The notes beneath the pieces were generated by a model, which worked only from the letters and a program-made list of their open reading frames with translations, did not search any database and was not told where the DNA came from. 36,156 nucleotides of DNA from Seiridium cupressi (lineage: Eukaryota; Ascomycota; Sordariomycetes; Amphisphaeriales; Sporocadaceae). The stretch spans positions 1 through 36,156 of the forward strand of contig JARVKI010000179.1 of assembly GCA_036674765.1 (NCBI GenBank), read 5' to 3'. Positions 19,917 through 32,100 of this stretch are shown in pieces (position 1 is the stretch's first letter; each line of letters begins with the position of its first letter). Both the position numbers and the translations under genes were made by a program.

Positions 19917-20606
19917 CTAGTACAGCTCACCCTTCTCGCGCATCTCACGACGCTCCTGGATCCTCTTCTTATATCGAACCTCGGTTCGTCTTCTCTCACC
20001 ACCATCGATCTTCCTGCCACGCTTGTCCTCCCACATGCCCTCTGTGGCCACAACTTTCACTGGCCCGTCGCTTGACGGCAGTGCATACGGTCCAATGATG
20101 GTCTTGGCTCCCTTCACCGTATACCCCGATACCCGGCTTAACTCTTCCGGCGCCGTGTCTTCTACTGTCTGACCGTGGGGCACGTTGACGACGTATTTTC
20201 TCGGTTTCACTGGATCAGCATCGTGCTCAAGCACACGCAGTTCCGCAACTCCTTCTGGCGACACGTGCTTAAGGTCACCCCCGATGCCAAACTGGCCTCG
20301 ACAAAACCTATGCCGCCATTGGATGAGGTATCGGCGTGTCCGTGGCGGCTCAACGCCGAGCTCGGCCAATTGGCCCGAAGTGAGAGAGAAGAGCGACTCC
20401 CACGATGGGAATTTGGTGGTGTGTGCACTGAGGCCTCGGCCGATGAGCTTCAAAAAGGTAGGCACATCTGGACAGAATGGTGTCGGCTCGGGAATGACCG
20501 GGGCTGTCTGTCGGGCTGAGGACGAAGAGGCACGTATCGGCGAGGCAAAGATGGCTTGTCGAGCGGTGTTCTGTATGAATGCTTGTCGCAGCAGCTGCGG
20601 GCGCAA
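19917..20606 (-). CDS. FYV4: Mitochondrial small-subunit ribosomal protein mS41 (IGR motif)
   Basis: This intronless 229-residue protein opens with a basic, Ser/Ala/Arg-rich N-terminus that looks like a mitochondrial targeting presequence (about the first 35 residues). The IGR motif domain spans about 48-106: FLKLIGRGLSAHTTKF, then SWESLFSLTSGQLAELGV and RTRRYLIQWRHRFCRGQFG. This motif defines Fyv4/mS41 of the fungal mitoribosomal 37S subunit. The C-terminal half, rich in Arg/Lys/Glu and ending in ERREMREKGELY, is characteristic of filamentous fungal members. The first in-frame ATG gives the presequence directly. It is convergent with KIN28 (257 bases between stops) and divergent from the SNF2-RING gene. 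Confidence 0.9.
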   Translation of the reverse strand: MRPQLLRQAFIQNTARQAIFASPIRASSSSARQTAPVIPEPTPFCPDVPTFLKLIGRGLSAHTTKFPSWESLFSLTSGQLAELGVEPPRTRRYLIQWRHRFCRGQFGIGGDLKHVSPEGVAELRVLEHDADPVKPRKYVVNVPHGQTVEDTAPEELSRVSGYTVKGAKTIIGPYALPSSDGPVKVVATEGMWEDKRGRKIDGGERRRTEVRYKKRIQERREMREKGELY

Positions 20607-21378
20607 GATGGGCTGTTTATTTGGTGCCTGGTCAGTTGCACTGATTGATTATCTGACGAATGGTATAGGGGTTATTCACCTTGAGGGCGCCCATGGTGGG
20701 GTTGTATGAGGACTCGTGAGGATCTGTAAAATTGCTGGCCTCAACTGCGCCTAACTTGCAAGGTGTCGTCGCTGCCAAATCGAAAAACCTCGAAGTTGAA
20801 GCTCACCCCTGCTAATTGATTGGGTCGGCCAGAGAATTTCCTCAGCTCCGATGGGCATGGGACTGGCAACCGCGACCGTGTGCTTGCATAAGGCGCTAGC
20901 CTGAGTAGTGGTAGTGCCTGCTTATCGGCGACTGATAAGTACATGTATGTAACAGTGGCTTGCAAGGCTACCACATCCCAGTTAGGCACAGCGGACTTTA
21001 CAGTATAAACGTTGCCCCGCTGTCGACCCCAGGCCCATTCGCATACATCTACCTGCTACCTCCCATCCATTTATCTTCCTTCCTTCACACACTCCCTTTT
21101 CATACCCTCTTTCACCTCCCCGGGGACTCATGAACACACCAAAGCAGCCCGGCGCACCGAAAAGTACGTCATCTACCTCGCGCTCTCTAGCACATGGCAT
21201 ATAAGATGAGCACCCTCTGGATATATATTTTGCATCCTATTCTCGTGCCGCACTGAGCACCTCTTGCGACAAGCACCCTGCTTCCTCAGGCATCTTTGAT
21301 CAGTCATTTCATCACTCTCACTCATTGTCAGCACCCATACATAGATACCCGCGACTTGTTTCTCAGTCCTGAGTGACC
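20607..21378. promoter_or_regulatory. Bidirectional promoter with pyrimidine-rich tract
   Basis: This region separates mS41 and the divergent SNF2-RING gene. From about 21048 to 21120 the plus strand is strongly C/T-rich, a feature often found just upstream of transcription starts in filamentous fungi, so plus-strand transcripts probably begin near 21100. A short upstream ORF at 21130-21204 (24 codons, MNTPKQPGAPK...) would then lie in the leader. Confidence 0.45.
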
Positions 21379-24300
21379 ATGGGTCGCCCCTCCGTATCAA
21401 AAGCCGCCATGTCCAAGGTTGGTACACACTTTGCGAGGTCGGAACCTAGACGTAAGTTACCATGCCATCAGAGCTTGGATCAGCCTTCTTAAAGGCATGG
21501 CTACCTATGAGCCCATCCCATTCGGACTACATGAACCTTGTATGCACTAGTATATGTCCTCTTACGCATCCAGCTCTGCCGGGATTTCTGCTTCCAAGTA
21601 TTAGTTTTTAACAGCAGAACCACTAATCTTTCCCAGAACCCTTCCCTCAAGAATTTGTCGAACTTCTGGAATCCTTTCCTGGAGGATATGGAGATGTGGA
21701 ACCTTCTCAAAAAAGGCCCCGTCTGGACGATCATCAAGACGCCATAGTTATCGCCAGAGGTCATCTGGCACTCAATCGGCGCTATAATGGATCGCAACCG
21801 GCTCTCGAATTTCGGCGTCGTTGTCTCGAGCAATTTTTTAAACTCCATTTTGACCTGCTCGTCGAAGGCAGCCGAAATACGGTCAAAAGCTTTACCTTGG
21901 CTACTTTACCTCGATCTGAATACGGCAGGTATAAGTTCGAACTAATTTTTGGCAATGTTGGCCAGTTGACAGCCGACTTGATCACAATCCTCGACGTCAT
22001 CAATCGAAGTAGAGATACTCCAGGCAGCGATGGGGCAGTGTTTGTTTCTACCCACATTTCATTTGATAGGATCGAAGGCGAGGATCACATGGGACTCGAC
22101 TTCGAATTAAAGTGGAATGAATCGAACAACATCTACAACGGCCTTCGGACTCCACAGCAGCGTAAGATCACCAGCGAGGTTCAGAAAACCTTCCTCACAA
22201 GCCCGGCAGAGCTGACCTCCAACGGAGCCGGCGTCTTGTCGGCTCAGGCTTTTTATGAGACCGCCTTCATAACGGACGAAAGCTATTCCGACCTGTATTC
22301 AGTTACTATTCCCAATCTCACATCTAAACTGTTTCCGTTCCAACGACGAGCTTTACAATGGCTCCTTTTTCGAGAAGGTGTTCGATGGAATTTGACTGCT
22401 CAAGGTGGCTCACCTGGACTTGAAACATGTTCAAATCCTTCTGCCACCAACCTTGCGATGTCATTCAAAGAAATGCAAGATGCAGATGGGTCTCCGTTCT
22501 ATCATAGTGATCTATATCATGTCATCACCAGAGACACTGAACCATGGCGCGATCTCGAATGTTCACTCAAAGGTGGTATCCTAGCAGAGGAAATGGGCCT
22601 GGGCAAGACTGTGGAGACAATATCTCTCATCCTTCTTCACCGCCGGCCTCTTCAACCCCAGATCATTTTCGACCCTTATACGAACCAGCAAGTTCATACC
22701 ACAAGTGCGACACTTATTGTAACGCCAGAAACCTTGAAATTACAGTGGGTTAGCGAAATTGAAAAGCATGCGCCCACCCTGCGCATCTTGGTTTATGAAG
22801 GGCGGACAAAGCACAAGGAAACTGAGAAAGAACTTCTGCAGAAAATGCTTGAAAATGACATTGTTGTGACGACGTACAATGTACTACGTAGCGAAATTCA
22901 CTTCGCACGGCCAGAACCGGACCGATCGAGGCGGCATGAGAGGACACATTCTCGAGCATCATCGCCTCTTGTCAAACTTTCATGGTGGAGGGTTTGTCTC
23001 GACGAGGCGCAGCAGATTGAGAGCGGCGTCAGCGCGGCCGCCGAGGTCGCTAGGTTGATTCCGAGAGTCAACGCATGGGGGATTACTGGAACTCCCGTCA
23101 AGGAGAAAATCAAGGATCTTTGGGGCCTTCTATTGTTTTTACGACATGAGCCGTTTGCTTCGTACCCAGTCATGTGGGATGCACTCGTGTCCAGTCATCA
23201 GATTCTATTCCGGAAGCTCTTCAACCAACTGGCTTTGCGTCATACAAAGCATGCTGTTCGACACGAACTTGTTCTCCCACCCCAGAAGCGATACGTGATC
23301 ACGATGCCGTTCAGCGCCGTTGAGGAGCAGAACTATCGAACTAGGTTCAGGCAGGAGATAGAAGCTCTTGGTTTAGACATAAGCGGGACGCCATTGGTTC
23401 CAAACGAATGGGACTCCAATACCCCTTTGACTGTAGATTTGATGAGAAGAGCTTTGGCATCTTTGAGACAGACGGTGCTACACCCGCAACTTGGACCGGA
23501 TAGAGCCCGCGTTCTTGGCAGCATTCACAAACCCCTGAAGACGATTGATGAGGTTCTCGACGCAATGATTGAGCAGACTGACATAATCATCAAAACACAT
23601 CAACGGGCTTATCTCATTTCCAAGTTGAAACAGGGTCAGTTGCTAGAAAACTCGCCCAGAGTTCGAGAGGCTCTGACGATCTGGGAGGAGGTGCTCCAAG
23701 AAATCAAGGGACTTGAGACTGAGTGTCGAGAACAGCTACGTTCGGAAATCGAAACTGCTGGGGCCGCAAACACCGAAACCCAGCACGAAATCAATGAACA
23801 GAGTGATCTTGAAGACGACCCAGAGGAGCAAAACATACCACCTCGTGTTGGAGAAGCTCGCAGAAGGCTTCGTACCGCTCTTGACTTGAAGCATAGAGCT
23901 ATCTTCTTCATCGCAAGTGCCTACTTTCAGATCAAATCCAAGGAAGATATGACCAAGCCTGATTCAGATGACTTTAAGCGATTGGAGAAGTTAGAGATTG
24001 ACGACTATGAAAAAGCCAACCAGATCCGTCAAGAAATCCTCCAAGAGGTTCACAGCAAGGCGTCGTTGTAAGTGCAAAGAAAGAAAACACGCTCTCGTCT
24101 ATCCATTCTATAAATTTCCGTAGAGGCTTTTGTGTCTCTTGAAAGTAGGAAAAGCTAACACGTCGTTAGGTATATGACGAAATTGTCACAAAAAGCCAAT
24201 ACTCAGTCCTTCGTCGATATTCCTGAATTTCAATGTCACTTGAGAGCTGGTCTCGAAACTAGACGCCATCTTGAAGAATACCAGGAACTGGTCGGAGTCT

Positions 24301-26183
24301 TAAATGAACAAGCCGAATTCGTGGATGAATGGCGAGAGGAGGTTATACAACTACTCCTTAAACCGTTGGTTGATCAGGAAGTCGATGAAATCACTGGCGA
24401 GGAGTATGAAAACTCCACAAAAATCCAGGATGAATTAATGGTTTACACGACCATACTTCGAGCAGCGATCTCTGATCGACAGGACGCTCTCAGTGGTTTA
24501 GTCAACGAGCGCACCAAACACGAAGTGAAGATATACAAGCAGCAAGCTAAGCACGGTGAGGGCTCATCGCCCGAAAAATTCTTGGAGCTCTTAGCTCTGC
24601 GCGACCAGGTCAAGCCAAGGGCAGAGCACGGCTCACTTCGGGCAGTCGTCGTGGAATTAAGAGAACTTGCTACAAAGTTGCAGGGCGATACCACTGATCG
24701 CTCTACTGTGGAGCTTCGGATAGTTCGTGAGCTGCAAAAGCTTATCCATGAGGAGACTACCAAGCAGACTAAAACAAATGCCGATCTGGAGAAGGAATTG
24801 AATTTTTTCACTTCGGCAATGAACGCTCGTGTGGAATACTACCGACAACTCCAGGCGGTCTCTGACACGGTCGCCAATTGGGAACGCGAGGAAAGCGATG
24901 ATGACGAGGCTCTCATGAGGGGTCTTGTTGATGAGGCAGCAAAAGCCCAACAGAAGATGGAAGCTGCGATAGCGACGCAGCGTTACCAGGTTCACCTCAA
25001 GAATCAAAGTCAAGGCCCCAGCAAGAAGACGTGTCCAATATGCACGGATACATACACCGTCGGCGTGCTGACTCCCTGCACTCATGAATTTTGCGCGGAC
25101 TGTATCAAGACCTGGGTTGCAGCTCATCACCGATGCCCCCTTTGCAAGAAGCCTATCTCCATGGCAAATTGTCATGAGGTCGTCGTCAGAGAGCCGAAGC
25201 TAAAGCTTCATAAAGACCAAGTGCTAGCACCTACCCACGATCCGCATGTAGGAGAATCGCCACAAAAGATCAGGTCGGGGGGTATATATACAGGCTTTAG
25301 CGAGGACAAGCTGAAAGAAGTTAATGATGCCCCTCTGGAAGGTCCCGCCTTGCCAACCAAGCTCAGTGCGCTTATCCGCCATCTTCTTTGGCTGCGTCGG
25401 ACAGATGCTGGTGCGAAGTCTGTCATATTCTCGCAGTACGGCGCATTTCTCGACATCCTGAAACGAGCACTAGATCGCTACGATATCGGATTTTCATCCT
25501 TTGCAACGAGGAACGGAATTACACGTTTCAAGGAGGATCCTGCTATAGAATGCTTTCTCATGGATGCAAGGGCGCATGCCAGTGGACTGAACCTTGTCAA
25601 CGCCAACCATGTTTTTCTCTGTGAGCCTCTGCTAAACACGGCTTTAGAGCTCCAAGCTATTGCTCGGGTCGATCGGATCGGCCAGAAACACGAGACCCAC
25701 GTGTGGCTATATCTCGTGGAAGGAACAGTGGAAGAGTCGATCTATAACCTTTCCACGAAGCGCAGAATAGAGCACATGGAAACAACTACCAAGGGCAAGG
25801 GCAAAGCGTCATCAACACCCGAAATCTTGGAGGACAGTTTAGAAGTTGCAAACTCGATGGAGCTACGGCACGCGAATCTTCTCAAGCTTATGGACAAAGA
25901 CACCCGGCTGGGTGAAGTGGTTGATAAGAGGGACCTTTGGGATTGTATTTTCGGCCATGTCGCTACAGAGAATGACGTACTCGAACCTCAGACCTCTTCG
26001 GATCCCAGATTCGAGGACAAGGCTGTCAGGGGATTTTTAGCTGGTCGAGCTGCTGAAGAGAGACGTGAGGCTCAGGAAAGGTATCAGGAAGAGCGGGAGA
26101 GGCAGGAGGCTTCCCTTTCTATTGCATCGCAGCAAGACAGAAGTGACGATGACCACGATGATCTGGAGACGGACGAAGAATAA
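21379..26183 (+). CDS. IRC20: SNF2-family ATPase with RING finger, Irc20/SHPRH-like
   Basis: The model has exons 21379-21451, 21637-24067 and 24170-26183, giving 1505 residues. Exon 1 (MGRPSVSKAAMSKVGTHFAR...) is inferred from a GTAAGT donor and an acceptor after CACTAATCTTTCCCAG, and extends the open frame upstream of 21696, where no ATG exists. The first helicase lobe has GLGKT (345-349) and DEAQ (480-483, a DEAH-box variant seen in this subfamily). A long, partly coiled-coil insert (about 860-1110) leads to a C3HC4 RING (1123-1160: CPICTDTY, PCTHEFCADCI, CPLC). The second lobe (about 1251-1366) ends with QAIARVDRIGQ. A RING inserted between the two ATPase lobes marks the Irc20/SHPRH class, ubiquitin ligases linked to DNA-damage tolerance and recombination. 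The C-terminus is Glu/Arg-rich. A second, 102-nt intron separates the two large ORFs. Confidence 0.92.
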
Positions 26184-27868
26184 TGTATATAATGAAGTTC
26201 TAGACATGGTCCCGCCTGGTCAATATTGCGGGCAGAAGTATCAATGATAAAAAGCGTCCTTTCTCCTCTACACCGTTCTCTCATACAATCCTTTCTTCTT
26301 CCAAAAAAAAAAAAAATTTCTTTTTATTAAATCAATTCTTTCTTTTAGGTATCTATATACTACGGCTGGCACTTCTCCCTCGGAGCCCTATTGATAGTTG
26401 ACTCGTAGATTTAACATAATAAGCTTGTTTGGCCTGACGTAGAAACTGGTTTAATTTTTGTTTCTCTAATTCTCTCGAACCACCAACCACCGAGTAAACC
26501 GTCCGACGTGTTATGGACGGTTGATTCCGGCAAGATGTTTAGTAATCAATGTCACTGACGTCTCATTGGACTAGATAATTCGCGAGAAAGAAGAAACCCG
26601 CCAGACAGCAGTGCCCGTCAGGCTATCGGTTGTCACACCTGTTGATCATCGAAACAGGGGGGTTTGCGAGATTCTGGGACACTCGGCGTTCCTGACCAAT
26701 GAGATGCACTCGTTTCGGATGCGAGTAGGTTATGCAAGAGAAAACTGGTGACGTGAAGATGGGTGATGCTGCATATCTCGTATTGCTCCAGTGATCTGTC
26801 AATGTCAAGCAGGTCATGGACAGAGATGCCAAAGCTATAGATTGATGCAGACAATGAACGGATTGCCGGGCTCTGGTGAGCTTTGACCGCATGACTTTGT
26901 ATCGCATTGCCTCTTCAGTAATTGTATCCTGTTCGGTACGGTCCCAGGCCACGACCAGATTGCCAGACTCGTCGTATGCTTGATGTGTCAAAAGCTGGAG
27001 GCTGCCAAGCATGCCCAGAGTAATATGCGCCCACGGCTCCGACTAGGTTGCCGCGGCTGACCGGCTCGGAGTTTGCGCGTATAAGCACGGTCAGAGCCGA
27101 TGCTTCTGTTTTCAGATAGTCAGGCAGTGAGTATATGTTGTTGGACTGGTATAGTTAATATGTTAATAACCTTGTTTCGTGAGTAGGTACGTAATATATT
27201 TCCGGACTCATGCAAGCGGTCTCTGCCTGGTGCTCATGTTTCCTGCCTCTTGGACGGCAGGTACACAAGTCTCGACTTGAATATGAAGTTGTCGTTTCAT
27301 GGCAACAAACACAGACCCACTGTCGGAGTTCGGCCAACATCGGCTACCGGTTGGCGAAAGACTCGATCTGATCTGACTCGATGGAAGTATGTTCCGTTTC
27401 GGAATTTCCACTTCGCTCGATCTAGATTCCATCTCGTGAAGTAAACGAGATTAGGGATTTTTGCAGGGGTTTTAATTGAGATAGCGGGGGATTCTAGTGT
27501 ACGTGCGTACTGTAGAAATGTCGCTGTAACCATTGCAATGGAATTCGCATGGGGATTTGAAATGCGTGAAAGTGTATTCGACGCTGCAGTTGGGCCTAAA
27601 AGTATACAAGCAACACCGGACTCTGGCGCATTCCCCACCGCCATCCGAAGCGTCCAATTCCCTGCTGACGTCCAGGTATATCCCAACTGCGGATGGTAAA
27701 TTCCGGCGAATGCCATGTGTGCCAGACCTCATCATCACTGCCGCATACTGGAGTCACCCATCCTGCAGCTTGGCGCCTCTTCGTCACACCGCAAACTGCA
27801 TGGTTAGGTAGTGTTGGGGACAGTCGGCATCTACAAAGACCGACGTGATCGGCACAAGATGCATACTG
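26184..27868. other. Gene-poor accessory region with decayed-looking frames
   Basis: This contains the SNF2-RING 3' untranslated region, a 14-A run (about 26304-26317) and AT-rich sequence to about 26470. On the minus strand, pieces of protein-like translation occur in all three frames within 26633-27115. In order they are YLKTEASALTVLIRANSEP, then HITLGMLGSLQLLTHQAYDE continuing to ITEEAMRYKVMRS, then SASIYSFGISVHDLLDIDRS to a stop. The frame changes have no room for introns, which suggests a degraded gene, or chance. Further ORFs at 27297-27811 on both strands are equally unassignable. A 7-bp inverted repeat (27431-27437/27445-27451) is the only local structure noted. Confidence 0.35.
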
Positions 27869-28334
27869 TCAATTCTCGATATACCAAGTCTTCGGAGGAC
27901 AAGGCCCTCTCCAAAGGATCCGGTTTGACAGAACTCGATTATGGTGATAGAAGCAGAGCGCAGCCGACGGGTCAAAAGACATGGTCGATACTGCCTCGAA
28001 AGTCTTGGCTGGCTGTTCAAAGGCGTTTCTACTATTGCAAATCTGTCGGAACCATGACAACATCGGACTCCGATATTCTCACCTGCTTGGTAATGGTGGC
28101 AGCTCCTTTGGAGATTCCCCGGCTCGTAAGCTCTGCCCATAGATCTGCCCACAGTTCTGGGCAGTCTGGAGCGGGCGACCAACCACCGGGGCGGCGAGAG
28201 AGTGGGCCATCAATATACTACGTACCAAGTCCTCCCATCTCAGCCTATGTGGCTAGGCCTATGATCCGGTGACAACAGTACCGGGATGGTAGTTCAAGAA
28301 GGTTCAGATCGCTTACCCAAGCTGAGAGAGACAT
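27869..28334 (-). CDS. Putative orphan gene, about 108 residues
   Basis: This is a low-confidence three-exon model: 28317-28334, 28083-28217 and 27869-28042, with introns 28218-28316 (GTAAGC..TAG) and 28043-28082 (CAG|GTGAGA..GACAG, only 40 nt). It reads MSLSAW, then YIDGPLSRRPGGWSPAPDCP, ELWADLWAELTSRGISKGAA, TITKQICNSRNAFEQPAKTF, EAVSTMSFDPSAALCFYHHN and a Trp/Pro-containing end before TGA. Composition is more protein-like than neighbouring frames, and both junctions are in phase. However, I recognise no family, the second intron is short and lacks a clear branch site, and the first exon encodes only six residues. It has no signal peptide or membrane span. It may be a remnant of a larger gene whose 3' part has decayed. 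Confidence 0.3.
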
Positions 28335-29139
28335 TGCAAGGCGAAGGAACGACGGCAGGCAGCAGAGCAGACCAATGCTTAATAATATACGGAGGCTCAT
28401 TCACGATGGTTCTGTCCGATCAGTCGCTAGCCGGAGCGGAGACTGCGCTAAAAGGACAAAATCCGGACCAAAACTCGAGCACGGCGTATCTGTAATGTGG
28501 TAGCCGTTTGCGCTAGGGTGCAAATCTACTGGGGCACTTGCGCCGCTGCAGCGTGGGAACATGACCGACTGGCTCGGGAGTAAGCTCTCGCCCGCTCGCA
28601 TTCGTCACTATCTGCCTGCACACCACCCGGCCACTTGCCCTATCGAGATGGCGCTGGGGACTTTTTCTTCTTCTACTCAGCCTACCTCCACTGCTGATTT
28701 TCGTAGACGAGATAGAAAAAAGCGACCCCTGCTCTATTTTTTTGTGGAGTTGCGGGGCCGGAAGAGTCAAAGCATCATAAAACTATTCCCATGGGACGTT
28801 TCATTCCCAAGTCGTCGTGCGACTAGGCGGTCGTGGACCTTCCAGACACTTTTTTCTGTTGTCCAATTGTCCGCTCCGCATTGTGCTTGTTTTTGCCCCG
28901 GATAGTAAATTGAGACGGTTTAATACGCGGGAAGTTGTCCGAGCTAGAAAATTAATTCAACAGGAGCTAGAGGAGCGCGCCAAGCGAACAGCACTCGTGC
29001 TCGTTCATTCCAGTCCGAGTGACTCTGCCAAGCCCGGTACTGGAAATACATAATCTTCAGCACCACTCAGCAGGACTTACCGCAGACCACCCATTATTGC
29101 ATCTGGCTCCCCGGCGCTTGCGTGTCCGGTGCCAACACC
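28335..29139. promoter_or_regulatory. Upstream region of the ABC transporter gene
   Basis: About 800 bases separate the putative orphan gene and the transporter start. They contain a CATAAAAC element near 28775, short T runs, and ORFs (28561-28905, 28817-29053) without recognisable content. Drug-response elements cannot be claimed from what I see. Confidence 0.4.
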
Positions 29140-32100
29140 ATGGTAGGCAGTTCGTCTGTGGAGAAGGAGGAGTTCAAGCCAGCCGATCCTCTGGCAGAGG
29201 TCAACACGACCAATAATTCAGAGCCCGCCACGCCAGACTCGCCAATAGATGACCCGGAAGAGGAGATCAGGCGCAAGGAGGAACATCAGGAGAAGCACCT
29301 CCAGCGGGAGGAGTTCAGGCGTACGCAGAGCCATGCAACCGACGTCAGCGTATTAACGCGGACGACCACAGGAGCATCAGCTCCCCCAAAGTCGAAGCCA
29401 TGGTATAAGCAACTCGACCCGCTGAAATGGGGCAAAATACCACCGGTACCAAAGGAGCGTGGCGAGTCCAAGGAGTACCAGGCTGGATTCTTCAGCAGAC
29501 TGACTTTCCACTGGATGGCTCCGCTCATGAACGTAAGACATCTCCGTGCATAGAAACCCCTCGGGGGCGACATTGGCTGACACGTCCTTTAGACTGGTTA
29601 TATGAGACAGCTGGAGATGAACGACATATGGACCATCAACCCAAACAGGTCTGCAGATGTACTCACTACCAGGCTCCGGGCGGCCTTTGACAGAAAAGTC
29701 AAGGAGGGGGGACAGTATCCGCTGCTCGGGGCTTTGCACGAAACCTTCTTCTGGGAGTTTTGGATCGGTGGTATATGCCAGCTGGGCGCTTCCATCACCC
29801 AGGTTTTATCCCCTTTCACGCTACGTTACCTGATCCAATTCGCCACGGACGCATGGGCTGCACAGCAAGCCGGACGGTCACCCCCACACATTGGTGCGGG
29901 TATGGGGTTGGTCATCGGAGTGACCATAATGCAGGTTTTGCAGAGTTTGGGAATGAATCACTTCATCTATCGCGGCATGATGATTGGTGGCCAGGTCCGA
30001 GCTGTCCTCATCAGCGTGGTTTTCGAAAAATCCATGGTTATCTCAGGTCGTGCCAGAGCAGGGACCGACAAGCCAAAAAACGACAATCCGGGGGACGCCT
30101 CAGATGAAAAGGGGAAAGGGGGCAAATCAAAGGCCAAGTTCTGGAAAAAAGAGAAGAAGGACAAGGTCAAAGCCGGGCCGCAGACTGATGGAACCGGATG
30201 GAGTAACGGAAAGATTGTCAACTTGATGAGCGTTGACACCTACCGTGTCGACCAGGCATCAGGCCTGTTCCATCTGGTTTGGACTGCGCCCCTCATCTGC
30301 GTCATCACGCTTGTTCTCCTGTTGATCAACCTGACATACAGCGCCCTGGCCGGCTACGCGCTGCTGGTCATTGGTCTGCCGGCACTCACTCGAGCTATCC
30401 GTAGTCTCTTCAAGCGTCGATCGGCCATCAACAAGATTACTGATCAGCGTGTGAGCTTGACCCAGGAGATTCTTTCCTCGGTTCGTTTCGTCAAGTATTT
30501 TGGATGGGAGAGGGCCTTCCTGCAGCGGCTGAAGGATATCCGCACTCGCGAGATCTACGCCATCCAGATCCTTTTGGCCATTCGAAATGGAATCAACGCC
30601 GTCAGCATGTCATTACCGATTTATGCGTCCATGCTATCATTCATCACGTACTCGCTGTCTCATCACAACCTCGCACCGGCCGAGGTGTTCTCGTCCCTCG
30701 CGCTCTTCAACGGCCTTCGTATGCCGCTCAACCTGCTACCATTGGTTATTGGCCAGGTGGTAGATGCGTGGGAGTCCCTCAGGCGTACTCAGGAGTTCCT
30801 CCTTTCCGAGGAACAGGAGGATGAGGCGCTGCACAATCCGGAAGCCAAACATGCCGTAGAGGTTGTCAACGCCAGTTTCACCTGGGAACGGTCGACGGCT
30901 CAAGATCCGGATAAGTCTGTTGCAGGAAAGGAGTCTGCCAAGAAGGCACCGGCCGTTTCTGAAGCTCCCACACCTGACGATACAAGCACCCTCGTAGACG
31001 AACGTGAGCCGTTCAAGATCCAAGACTTGAATTTTGAGATCGGCAGGAACGAGCTGGTGGCTGTCATTGGTGCTGTAGGAAGTGGAAAGACCTCGTTGCT
31101 AGCTGCTCTGGCTGGCGACATGCGAAGGACATCAGGCGAGGTCGTCCTGGGTGCATCAAGAGCCTTCTGCCCGCAGTATGCCTGGATCCAAAACGCCACT
31201 CTCAGGGACAACATCACTTTTGGTAAGGAAATGGACCGTGGCTGGTACAAAGAGGTCATTGATGCGTAAGTTCCCATGTTTTGCGCTTCTTTCGCATCGA
31301 GGCTAACTCTCCCAATAATTAGCTGCGCCCTGCAGCCGGACTTGGAAATGCTTCCCGACGGCGATGCGACGGAAATTGGTGAAAGGGGCATCACGATCTC
31401 GGGTGGCCAGAAGCAGCGGCTTAACATTGCCCGAGCCATTTACTTCGATGCAGATATTGTGATTATGGATGACCCTCTCAGTGCCGTCGATGCTCACGTT
31501 GGTCGCCACATCTTTGACAATGCCATCTTGGGCTTGTTGAAGGACAAGTGCCGCATACTTGCTACGCATCAACTTTGGGTGCTGAACCGCTGCGATCGCA
31601 TCATCTGGATGGACGGCGGCAAAATCCAGGCCGTCGATACATTCGACAACCTCATGGCCAACCACTCCGGTTTCCAGAAACTATTGGAGACAACCGCGGT
31701 CGAGGAAAAGCAAGAGAAACAAGAAGATGCGGTGACGGAGGACAAAACGGCGGAGCTCAAAAAGGACAAGAAGAAGAAGAAGAAAAAGTCCCCTGGCTTG
31801 ATGCAGGCCGAAGAACGTGCCGTATCCAGCGTGCCGTGGTCCGTCTATGGTCAATACGTCAAGGCATCGGGGACAATTTTCAGCGCTCCCCTCATCTTTC
31901 TAGCCCTCGTCCTTTCTCAGGGAGCCAATATTTCAACTAGTCTGTGGCTTTCGTGGTGGACTTCCGATAAGTTCGGATTCAACACTGGCGTGTACATTGG
32001 GGTCTATGCTGGCCTGGGAACCATCCAGGCTCTTCTCATGTTTGCTTTCTCCCTGATGCTGACCATATTCGGCACCAACTCCAGCAAAACTTTGTTGCGG

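Noticed and set aside
20175..20709. Plus-strand ORFs opposite mS41
   Set aside because: They are antisense to the conserved IGR-motif domain and have no features of their own.
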